17,035 nucleotides of DNA from DATFYI01 sp035315125 (lineage in GTDB: Bacteria > Chloroflexota > Anaerolineae > Anaerolineales > Anaerolineaceae): contig DATFYI010000200.1 of NCBI GenBank assembly GCA_035315125.1, positions 1-17,035 of the forward strand. Direction: 5' to 3'. Below the pieces are notes generated by a model. It did not search any database. It saw only the letters and a list, made by a program, of their open reading frames with translations, and was not told where the DNA came from. The translations under genes and the position numbers were made by a program. Below, piece after piece: positions 1-6,352 of the stretch (positions are counted from its first letter, which is position 1; every line of letters begins with the position of its first letter).

Positions 1-87
1 GGCGTAAGCGTAGGGGTATTCGTGCTGGTGGGCGTATTTGTAATGGTAGGCGTATTGGTATGGGTAGGGGTGAGGGTTGGAGTTGGC
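1..87 (-). repeat. Thr/Pro/Asn-coding low-complexity repeat
   Basis: Degenerate short repeats, written on the plus strand as variants of GGCGTATTGGTA, encode (T-P-T/N-T) units at residues 400-428 of the lipoprotein. The array continues off the left edge. It is a coding repeat, probably a flexible or cell-wall-spanning spacer, not a CRISPR array: units are about 6-18 bases and no spacers are present. Confidence 0.7.
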
Positions 88-1286
88 GTGTATTGTGAGA
101 TTTTTGGCACCAGCCAGAAGGCCCGGTCATCATTGGAAGAATTATTGTTATTCAAGACTTCCAGGATCAATTGAATTTTATGCCCAGCCAGAAAGCTTAG
201 ATCGGTTTTTAATGGATAAATTGAGTCGCTAAAGATCTGTGTATGGGTGACTAAGTTTTGCACCGGTCCGCCGTTATCACTGTAATTCAGCGAGAACATC
301 ACGTTGCAGTTTGGACTGTTGTCCAGGCACCCGATAATGGTTTGAAAATAGTTGCCGTTTTTTACCTTAAAAGTTGGGTAGCGTCCCGCAATGTAGCCGC
401 CGTTGCCATTGCTGGGGACCGTGATCAAAGCCGGCTCTTCCTCCTGGATGTCGCCTTGCAGCCTGGGGGAAGCGTTTAGCGTGATCGAGCCGTTGTTAAA
501 GTCATTGCCCAAACCCGGGCAGGGCAGCGTCCCGACTGTGCTGGTCCAGGTTGCACTGCAGTAATTATCGGTAAAATCAGATGGGTCAAACGGCCCAGGA
601 GTGGCGGTGGATTGTACAACATCGATGACGACCCAGAATGGACCGTTTAGGCTGCTGCCAATGCCAAACACAGCACCGTAATCTGTGGCAAGTTTCCAAT
701 TGCCCACATATCGTCCGGGGTTGCCCGGGGCTGTTAAATTGACAGAAAGGTCGAGTGTTTGACCCGGATAGACTGTAGTGTTCAACCGGGCGGACGCTGG
801 CCCACCCATGGCGCTGCCGTTGTAAAAAACCAATGAGTAGTTTGGGTTCCAGGTGCAGGTGCCGATGTTTTGCAAGCGCCAGGTCTTGGTAAAGGTAGTA
901 TAAGGCAAAAAATCAGTTCCATCAGGAACACTGATGTCCCGGATAAAGGCGGCCCAATTACAGGGTATAGGGATAGCGGTTGGTGGAACAGGCGTTGAGG
1001 AAGGCGCCGGTTGGGTGTCGGTTGGGTTCTGGACTATTTCTGTAGCAGTTGGATTCGCTTCAATCGTGACGCTGGCTGGAGTTTGGGTACCCTGACCTTC
1101 AGAAATCTGAGTTTGGAGAGCCTGCTGGGTTTGCGCAGCCAGCGTATTTGCTACCAGCGTGTAGATGCCAACTGCTTCAGGGGTTGAATTTTGTCCTTGG
1201 GCTGCCAGGGTTAGCAGGTTACATGCCACGCTGAACAGGGCAAAAAAGAGTAGGGCTGCTATTATTCCAATTTTAAGCTTGTTCAT
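1..1286 (-). CDS. Secreted lipoprotein with NBR1-type Ig-like domain (3' end outside window)
   Basis: I read 428 codons without a stop from an ATG at 1286 to the left edge, so the C-terminus is missing. A strong ribosome site (GGAGGGG) lies 5-10 bases upstream of the ATG. Residues 1-22 form a lipoprotein signal: Lys-containing start, hydrophobic stretch, then S-V-A-C with Cys22 as the probable lipidated residue; Ser at -3 is slightly off consensus. Residues about 65-107 are a Thr/Pro/Ser-rich linker. Residues about 109-224 match the NBR1-type Ig-like fold, with the typical TKTWRLQNIGTCTW signature, where W and the Cys pair are most conserved. Residues about 235-395 form a second, unrecognised beta-rich region. 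From residue 400 the chain becomes a Thr-Pro-Thr repeat that runs off the edge. Such proteins are common in Anaerolineae and are probably exposed outside the membrane; their ligands are unknown. The patatin gene lies 110 bases upstream on the same strand. Confidence 0.85.
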   Translation of the reverse strand, partial: MNKLKIGIIAALLFFALFSVACNLLTLAAQGQNSTPEAVGIYTLVANTLAAQTQQALQTQISEGQGTQTPASVTIEANPTATEIVQNPTDTQPAPSSTPVPPTAIPIPCNWAAFIRDISVPDGTDFLPYTTFTKTWRLQNIGTCTWNPNYSLVFYNGSAMGGPASARLNTTVYPGQTLDLSVNLTAPGNPGRYVGNWKLATDYGAVFGIGSSLNGPFWVVIDVVQSTATPGPFDPSDFTDNYCSATWTSTVGTLPCPGLGNDFNNGSITLNASPRLQGDIQEEEPALITVPSNGNGGYIAGRYPTFKVKNGNYFQTIIGCLDNSPNCNVMFSLNYSDNGGPVQNLVTHTQIFSDSIYPLKTDLSFLAGHKIQLILEVLNNNNSSNDDRAFWLVPKISQYTPTPTLTPTHTNTPTITNTPTSTNTPTLT

Positions 1287-1396
1287 ATCTTTCCCCTCCG
1301 GGAAGTATAAAAATAGTCCATAGATGTAAGGCAATGCCAGTCATAATTACCAATAAGACGAAATAGGTTATGAAATAGTTCCTCGATTAAAATCTT

Positions 1397-2329
1397 CTAT
1401 TTTACCGGCGGCCGGGCCGCCATAATTTGCATTGCACTGTCGTAGATGTCGTTTTGTATCATCCTGCCCATTTCCTCACCGTAGGCGGTAAGCTGGGGAA
1501 TCTTGCTGGGATCATCCATATCGAAAGGTTGTTGCAAGTTCACCTGGAAACGGCGGAAGTCGAGTTTATCAAAGAAGGTATTAACCAGGTTTACCTGCTG
1601 GTCATCGGCAGATTGTAGGAATGCGCCCAACACCGGCCCCAGCCATTGCCAGCTTAAATAATGATCAGCCTGATAGGGCTGTAGTTTGTGTGGATCTCGC
1701 CCGGTGCCCATGCTGATCAAAGTAGTTTCAGCCGGGTCCCAGTCCAGGCAGTAATTGATCTCATAGGCCGCCAGATAGCAAGGATTGGCATAGGAGCCAA
1801 CACCGCCGTCCACATAGCGACCCTCAACGATCGGAAAATAGGTAGGTACCGAGCTTGATGCAAGCACAGCGCGCACTACCGACCAGTCTTTATAGTTGTC
1901 CTTCCAGGGTTTTATAAAACAAGTGTGATTGTTTACCAGATCAAAAGAAGTTAGTACTACGTCCGTGGGTGGATCCGCTGTCCAAAAATCCCCCATTTTC
2001 TTATTCCCTATCGCTTTTTCGAGGGCAGAGATTAATGGTCCATTGGGATAACGATAGATGGAAATTGGCCAAAGAAAAGAACGCAAGGTCTTCGGAAAAA
2101 TGGTTTTGCCAAGCTGGGTATATAAATCAAACATCTGGTGTGCGGTCAACCCACTGGCAAGCCCGGCCGAGATGATTGAACCGGTTGAAGTGCCTGCTGA
2201 CAATCGAAAGATATCGTGAACAGGTTTTCCAAGGCTATCTTCGAGCATGGATAAGGCACGTGCCACGATGATGCCTTTGATACCGCCGCCGTCTACGGCA
2301 AGTGCCACATTTTTACGCAAGGGTTTCAT
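1397..2329 (-). CDS. Patatin-like phospholipase
   Basis: The 310-residue protein has the full patatin signature for a Ser-Asp dyad lipid acyl hydrolase. The oxyanion loop DGGGIKG is at residues 13-19. The nucleophile elbow G-T-S-T-G is at 46-50, with Ser48 as nucleophile. The motif ASSSVPTYFP precedes the Asp element DGG at 174-176, with Asp174 as the catalytic residue. There is no signal peptide or membrane helix, so it should be cytosolic or membrane-peripheral. A ribosome site (GGAAGGA) sits 8 bases before the ATG at 2329. The DGGGxKG/GTSTG style is closer to the plant-patatin and CapV-like branch than to RssA-type GxSxG proteins. No nucleotide cyclase or other defence gene is adjacent, so a role in lipid turnover is the simpler reading. 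The substrate cannot be told from sequence. Confidence 0.9.
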   Translation of the reverse strand: MKPLRKNVALAVDGGGIKGIIVARALSMLEDSLGKPVHDIFRLSAGTSTGSIISAGLASGLTAHQMFDLYTQLGKTIFPKTLRSFLWPISIYRYPNGPLISALEKAIGNKKMGDFWTADPPTDVVLTSFDLVNNHTCFIKPWKDNYKDWSVVRAVLASSSVPTYFPIVEGRYVDGGVGSYANPCYLAAYEINYCLDWDPAETTLISMGTGRDPHKLQPYQADHYLSWQWLGPVLGAFLQSADDQQVNLVNTFFDKLDFRRFQVNLQQPFDMDDPSKIPQLTAYGEEMGRMIQNDIYDSAMQIMAARPPVK

Positions 2330-2544
2330 CGGCTTATCCTTCCTGCATCATTTATAAAATCAGTCTGCTATATCATCAGTCTACCACGTCCAAAGTGAGT
2401 AGGTGCAAGAAATACACCGGCAAATAGAAATTTGGTCGGCCAAGATTAATATTTTTTGTCTTGTGTTTGTCATCTGGCTGTTATAATATAAATGAAAGAA
2501 GATAGATTTTCGCCATTTAGATCGAATACCTTCAGGAGGCGGCA
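2330..2544. other. Divergent intergenic region between patatin and CBS genes
   Basis: This 215-base AT-rich spacer holds the upstream regions of two divergent genes. An extended -10 element for the CBS gene is annotated separately. On the patatin side there are two direct copies of ATCAGTCT (2359-2366 and 2375-2382), 16 bases apart. They overlap the region where the patatin promoter should lie and could be an operator, but this is speculative. No RNA gene or ORF is seen. Confidence 0.4.
2479..2487 (+). promoter_or_regulatory. Extended -10 promoter for the CBS gene
   Basis: TG-T-TATAAT at 2479-2487 is a perfect -10 hexamer with the extended TGn element, 57 bases ahead of the CBS start. No good -35 is present: TTGTGT at 2461 leaves only a 15-base spacer. 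Extended -10 promoters often lack a -35. The call rests on motif match alone. Confidence 0.45.
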
Positions 2545-2973
2545 ATGAGCACAGTGAGGCATCTTTTACAGATAAAAGGCGCCGATGTATGGGTGATTAC
2601 ACCTGGGGCAAGTGTTTATGAAGCACTACGATTGATGGCCGACAAAGATATAGGCGCTTTGTTGGTCGTTGAGGACAATAAATTGGTCGGAATTATTTCT
2701 GAACGCGATTATGCTCGAAAAATTATTCTGCATGGCAAGAGCTCAAAGGAAACCCTGGTGAAAGAGATCATGACCCCCAAATTGGTAACCGTACACCCGG
2801 ATCAAACCGTCAACGAGTGCATGGAGCTGATGAGCAAATTCCACATCCGTCATCTGCCAGTTGTTCTGGAAGGACAAGTGCTGGGGGTGATCTCAATTAT
2901 GGATGTGGTACGCGATATTATTTATCAGCAGAGACAAACCATTAAATCACTGGAACAGAAATTAGTACAATAA
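2545..2973 (+). CDS. Tandem CBS-domain protein
   Basis: The 142-residue protein consists almost wholly of two CBS domains, at about residues 8-62 and 72-130. Both carry the typical endings, (L)VGIISERDYARKI in the first and VLGVISIMDVVRDI in the second, joined by the KEIMTPKLVTV linker typical of the family. A short C-terminal helix (about 128-142) may aid dimerisation. Stand-alone CBS pairs bind adenosine nucleotides such as AMP, ATP or SAM and act as energy or redox sensors. The partner is unknown, and no transporter or IMPDH gene is adjacent that would identify it. The start is secure: AGGAGG lies 6 bases before the ATG. A hairpin at 3018-3050 probably separates it from the deacetylase gene downstream. 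Confidence 0.92.
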   Translation: MSTVRHLLQIKGADVWVITPGASVYEALRLMADKDIGALLVVEDNKLVGIISERDYARKIILHGKSSKETLVKEIMTPKLVTVHPDQTVNECMELMSKFHIRHLPVVLEGQVLGVISIMDVVRDIIYQQRQTIKSLEQKLVQ

Positions 2974-3017
2974 CGAGGGCTGATAGATACAGGAACGGTA
3001 TCTAGACAAATTTGACT

Positions 3018-3050
3018 CGTCCCCCTGACCAAAATAAGGCCAGGGGGACG
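3018..3050 (+). terminator. GC-rich hairpin after the CBS gene
   Basis: CGTCCCCCTG (3018-3027) pairs with CAGGGGGACG (3041-3050) in a perfect 10-base stem, extended by an inner CC/GG pair after one mismatch, with an A-rich loop. It lies 44 bases after the CBS stop. No U-tract follows on either strand, so it may slow or terminate transcription inefficiently, or protect the mRNA 3' end. Confidence 0.5.
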
Positions 3051-3099
3051 AATATTGTAAATCAAATGGCATGAATATAAATCAAATCGGAAATCGGCA

Positions 3100-3128
3100 T
3101 TGCTTTCACGGCTGAAGCTGGGTAGAAT
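3100..3128 (+). promoter_or_regulatory. Sigma70-like promoter for the PIG-L gene
   Basis: TTGCTT (3100-3105) and TAGAAT (3123-3128) are separated by exactly 17 bases and lie 34 bases ahead of the PIG-L start. This fits an independent transcript beginning after the hairpin at 3018-3050. The call rests on motif match and position only. Confidence 0.45.
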
Positions 3129-3162
3129 GGTTCTCAAAATTGTTTACTAAAGGAGTGAAAGT

Positions 3163-3924
3163 ATGTCAGGCAGCTTTTATATTCCTGAGAGTGCTTTAGC
3201 AATTGTTGCACATCCGGATGATATCGAATTTGGCATGGTTGGAACTCTGGCGCGCTGGGTAAAAGCCGGCGCCAGGATTGGCTACGTCCTTTGCACCAGT
3301 GGCGACGTTGGCATCGCGGAGCCAGGAATGACCCGCGCCAGGGCGACCGAGATTCGCGAGGCGGAGTCTTTAGCTGCTGCACAAATTGTAGGTGTAAAAC
3401 ATGTGGTTTTCCTGCGCGAGCCAGATGGGCTGCTCGAGCCGACATTGGCTTTGCGTAAAAAACTGGTTAGAGAAATCCGCCGTTTCAAGCCAGAAGTAGT
3501 GGTTTGCAACGACCCGGCCGTGATCTGGGCCGGTTCGGATTATATCAATCATCCGGACCATCGCGCCGCTGGCGTTGCTGCGATCGATGCCACCTTTCCA
3601 GCAGCCGGACAGCCAAATCTGTTTGAGGACCTGGCAGAAGAGGGCTTATCTGCCCATAAACCTCGCAAACTTTTTGCGACCAGCTGGGGTGAAGCAGTAG
3701 ATCTGTATGTGAATATCGAGGAAACCATCGACTTAAAAATTAATGCTTTACGAGCTCATAAAAGCCAGATGGGTGATTGGGACCCAGAGCCGATGATCCG
3801 CCAATGGGCGGCGGATAGGGGCAAAGGCAAGGAGATGGCCTACGCCGAAGCTTACCGGGTCGTCACACTGGTGGATGACGATACCTGGGCAAAATTGAAT
3901 ACCAAAAGGGAAGAGACAGATTAA
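3163..3924 (+). CDS. PIG-L/LmbE-family zinc deacetylase
   Basis: The 253-residue protein belongs to the GlcNAc-PI de-N-acetylase (LmbE) family, which removes N-acetyl groups from GlcNAc-linked substrates such as precursors of mycothiol or bacillithiol, or other N-acetylated sugars. The zinc and catalytic motif AHPDDIE is at residues 16-22: His17 and Asp20 are metal ligands and Asp19 is the likely general base. The third ligand, His133, lies in the HPDH motif at 130-133. The length is normal for the family and there is no signal peptide. GGAG of a ribosome site lies 9 bases before the ATG at 3163. The exact substrate is open: no MshA or BshA glycosyltransferase is next to it, and the membrane glycosyltransferase downstream is about 490 bases away. 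Confidence 0.93.
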   Translation: MSGSFYIPESALAIVAHPDDIEFGMVGTLARWVKAGARIGYVLCTSGDVGIAEPGMTRARATEIREAESLAAAQIVGVKHVVFLREPDGLLEPTLALRKKLVREIRRFKPEVVVCNDPAVIWAGSDYINHPDHRAAGVAAIDATFPAAGQPNLFEDLAEEGLSAHKPRKLFATSWGEAVDLYVNIEETIDLKINALRAHKSQMGDWDPEPMIRQWAADRGKGKEMAYAEAYRVVTLVDDDTWAKLNTKREETD

Positions 3925-4413
3925 GAATGAAATGTGAATATCGAAACTTGTCTTTTTCTTTTAATATTATTGTTCTATAATTGAAACGCTTTTTCTGTGA
4001 TGAACAAAATGAAAGGCATCCAATCACTGAATTAGCGATTCTTGCAAGAACAAAAATCTATCTGAGCTCCGTCAAACTAGCCGTTGTGGAAATACTTGCT
4101 GACGGAGTAATAGATAATCGAGATGATTTCAGGAAATGGAGAAATACTTCTTTCAACTCCGGTTGTTTCGTAAACCGGGGAAAATTATCAGGAAACCAAA
4201 CTTGCGTCCTAGCAGTAGCACTAAGCCTTCATTTCGCTGTAGTAAAGGGTTTAATCTGTCTTATATTTTACCGGGTTCTGGTAAAACCCAAATTGGTAAT
4301 AAATCATACCGCATAATTAACCATCTTAATAACAATGCTGGCGTGAGAATTTATTGCAAGCCAGGCGCAGGGCGCCGCAAGGATGATCCTGATTATCGGA
4401 GGCGCTCCTTAGG
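3925..4413. other. AT-richer gap with weak coding signal
   Basis: About 490 bases separate two well-defined genes. I see no RNA gene and no recognisable protein. Structures present are an 8-base inverted repeat CTCCGTCA/TGACGGAG (4067-4074 and 4100-4107); a hairpin TTTTACC/GGTAAAA (4266-4272 and 4280-4286), whose right half can instead join a GGGTT/AACCC stem (4273-4289); and GGCGC-AGG-GCGCC (4364-4376). Two overlapping ORFs in different frames cover much of it, neither with a good ribosome site. It may be a decayed gene, a long leader of the glycosyltransferase mRNA, or a degraded insertion. Confidence 0.4.
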
Positions 4414-4417
4414 ATGA
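4136..4417 (+). CDS. Small basic ORF of unknown function (doubtful)
   Basis: This is a possible 93-residue, Lys/Arg-rich protein with no domain I recognise. In its favour, its stop overlaps the start of the glycosyltransferase gene in an ATGA arrangement (4414-4417), which is typical of translational coupling. Against it, AGGA lies only 2 bases before the ATG, the composition looks random, and a second ORF in another frame covers much of the same DNA. It could be a leader ORF or chance. Confidence 0.2.
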   Translation: MEKYFFQLRLFRKPGKIIRKPNLRPSSSTKPSFRCSKGFNLSYILPGSGKTQIGNKSYRIINHLNNNAGVRIYCKPGAGRRKDDPDYRRRSLG

Positions 4418-5928
4418 AGAGACAAAATCTTGTTTTAAAAAGAAAATTAAATAATCCATTAATCGGTTTGGGGGTGGCGGTTATTTTTTCTCTATTGATT
4501 TATTGGTTCGTTTTTGTCCGAATGGCTAATCTATTGGATCTTTACCAGCAGCCGCTTATCAGCCTGGTTACGATTTCGTCAAATATCCCCTCTGCACGTT
4601 GGGTTCTGGTGGCTGCTTTTGTGGCTTTAGGGGGATTGAATTGGCTCGGATGGCATTCTGCAATGAAGGCTCAGGGGAAAGCTGCCTGGTCGATTGTTGT
4701 GGGTGGTTTTATCCTCTTTGCTATCATACTATTGTTTCTTTATCCATTTGACGCTGCGGATATCTTTGACAATATCGTTCACGGGCGCATCATCAGTATT
4801 TATAATGCCAACCCATTTATCAAAGTGGGCTCGGATTTCAAAACTGACCTGTTTTATCCTTATATGGGTTGGAAATTTACACCCTCAGAGTATGGGCCAG
4901 TTTGGGAGTTGATGGCTGCTTTTACTACTTATATTGCGGGTAATGGTTTCATTGCCAATGTGTTCGCTTTTAAGTTGTTAAATGGAATCTTTTTGGCAGG
5001 CAGCGCAGTGTGTTTGTTCTTTATCTTAAGGCAGTACATGCCCGAACGCACATTGTCAAATGTGTTGCTTTTTATTTGGAACCCGATAGTTCTCTATGAA
5101 ACCATTGGAAACGGTCATAACGATATTGTGATCGTCTTTTTTATTATGGCAGCGGCCTTGGCCATGCTTCACAAAAAGTATGTTCCTGCAGTTCTGGCCT
5201 TAGTGATAGGTACTCTGGTGAAATTTGTGCCTGCATTGCTTTTGCCGCTGGTAGTGGTGATCGCCTGGAGGGAATTACCCAGTTTACGTTCTCGCCTTCG
5301 CTTTTTATTTACAGCCGGGTTTATTTCTTTTATATTGATTTTGTTGGCATATGGACCATTTTGGCAGGGAATTCAAATTCTGGGTATTGCCAGACGCCAG
5401 ACCCTGTTTACAACTTCCATTGCATCGATGGTGTACTATCTACTAAGGACCAGTCTGGGGGCTGTTCCAACCGGCGCATTGCTTACAAAGATAACGGGCG
5501 GTGTAACACTTATTTTTGTTCTCTGGCAGTGTTACAAGGCCTGGCATGATCATTCATGGATGAGTTTCCATAAAGCCGCTTTCAATATCCTGATGTTTTA
5601 TATGTTTGTTACGATCATGTGGTTTCATAATTGGTACACCGTCTGGCCTTTGGGTCTGGCTTTAATTCTGCCGGTTGAAATGTCGATGCAGGCCTTGTTT
5701 GTCTGTTTTGCGTGTTTAAGCAAACCCCTTTTAATCGAGCCGTTGCTGCTTTGGAAGACACCCTTCGAACAAGAGCCCTGGTTGGAGATTAAGCTTTCGA
5801 TCGGTGTGCTCAGTTTGCCATGGTTATACTTCCTGATTATGTGGGGTCGCCAGTTGCGCGAGCGCTCCATGCAGCGGGTTAAACGGGATTTTGCGTTGTT
5901 GCATCGTTTACCTGGAAAAGAAACCTGA
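4414..5928 (+). CDS. GT-C fold polyprenol-linked glycosyltransferase (GT87/MptA-like)
   Basis: The 504-residue integral membrane protein has about ten to twelve hydrophobic helices, the first at residues 17-37. It resembles the GT87/DUF2029 and polyprenol-phosphomannose-dependent alpha-mannosyltransferase families. The acidic first-loop motif expected of GT-C enzymes is present as PFDAADIFDN (111-120), with Asp113 and Asp116 as candidate catalytic residues. It is followed by NANPF (131-135), SEYGPVWE (158-165) and the NGHND loop (233-237), all typical of the family. It should transfer a sugar from a polyprenyl-phosphate donor to a lipid or glycan outside the membrane; donor and acceptor are unknown. 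The ATG at 4414 is the first start after an in-frame stop at 4390, with GGAGG 11 bases upstream. The C-terminus is basic and cytosolic. Confidence 0.85.
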   Translation: MKRQNLVLKRKLNNPLIGLGVAVIFSLLIYWFVFVRMANLLDLYQQPLISLVTISSNIPSARWVLVAAFVALGGLNWLGWHSAMKAQGKAAWSIVVGGFILFAIILLFLYPFDAADIFDNIVHGRIISIYNANPFIKVGSDFKTDLFYPYMGWKFTPSEYGPVWELMAAFTTYIAGNGFIANVFAFKLLNGIFLAGSAVCLFFILRQYMPERTLSNVLLFIWNPIVLYETIGNGHNDIVIVFFIMAAALAMLHKKYVPAVLALVIGTLVKFVPALLLPLVVVIAWRELPSLRSRLRFLFTAGFISFILILLAYGPFWQGIQILGIARRQTLFTTSIASMVYYLLRTSLGAVPTGALLTKITGGVTLIFVLWQCYKAWHDHSWMSFHKAAFNILMFYMFVTIMWFHNWYTVWPLGLALILPVEMSMQALFVCFACLSKPLLIEPLLLWKTPFEQEPWLEIKLSIGVLSLPWLYFLIMWGRQLRERSMQRVKRDFALLHRLPGKET

Positions 5929-5984
5929 ACTTAGTCGATATAAACGTTTACCGGGCTACCTATTTATTAAAGGAAGGATTTATT

Positions 5985-6335
5985 GTGCAGAATCTGAGTT
6001 CGGGCATTGTTATCCTTGTTACCAATGACGGGATGGGGAAGGGCGATGCGCCATTACAGCATAAGCTGATCCAGACATACCTGACCCTACTCAACGATCA
6101 TAATATGTTGCCATCAGCAATTTGTTTTTACACGGATGGAGTTAAACTCGTGGTGGATGGCTCCCCGGTGCTTGATTTATTAAAATCGCTGGAAGCAAAA
6201 AACGTGCGCTTGGTCATCTGTAGCACTTGTTTGAATTATTTTGGGCTGAATGATAAAGTTAAAGTTGGGATTGTTGGCGGAATGACCGACATTCTCGAAG
6301 CACAATGGCAGGCTAAAAAAGTAATTACAATTTAA
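5985..6335 (+). CDS. YedF-type DsrE-family sulfurtransferase-like protein
   Basis: The 116-residue protein matches the C-terminal DsrE-like half of YedF, the sulfurtransferase-like protein linked to selenium metabolism. Recognisable segments are NDGMGKGD near the N-terminus, FYTDGVKLVVDGSPVLD in the middle and CSTCLNYFGL near residue 79, followed by VGIVGGMTDI. Cys79 and Cys82 form a CxxC pair that could carry persulfide or selenium. YedF normally has an N-terminal TusA-like domain of about 75 residues. Here that domain is missing, and no TusA gene is visible in the window. Translation starts at GTG (5985) with GGAAGG 9 bases upstream; no in-frame extension encodes TusA. It lies 56 bases after the glycosyltransferase on the same strand, so co-transcription is possible. 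The role in selenium or sulfur transfer is family inference. Confidence 0.82.
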   Translation: MQNLSSGIVILVTNDGMGKGDAPLQHKLIQTYLTLLNDHNMLPSAICFYTDGVKLVVDGSPVLDLLKSLEAKNVRLVICSTCLNYFGLNDKVKVGIVGGMTDILEAQWQAKKVITI

Positions 6336-6352
6336 AATTTAATCAATATTTA

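Noticed and set aside
258..479. A plus-strand ORF inside the lipoprotein region
   Set aside because: It lies antisense to the long open minus-strand frame (1286 to 1), which has a ribosome site, a lipoprotein signal and a recognised domain.
1304..1309. TATACT as -10 box of the lipoprotein gene
   Set aside because: It lies so close to the start that transcription would begin inside the ribosome site.
1397..2329. Patatin as a CBASS effector (CapV-like)
   Set aside because: The motif style is compatible, but no CD-NTase, ubiquitin-like accessory gene or other defence gene lies in the flanks that are visible.
3981..4316. A 111-codon ORF in the gap between the PIG-L and glycosyltransferase genes
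   Set aside because: It starts at TTG without a ribosome site, has no recognisable domain, and overlaps another ORF in a different frame. It may be a relic, but I cannot support it as a gene.
4321..4413. Possible riboswitch before the glycosyltransferase gene (GC-rich stems with GCAAGG)
   Set aside because: I compared it from memory with the c-di-GMP-I class and found no matching conserved core. The stems are short and could be chance.
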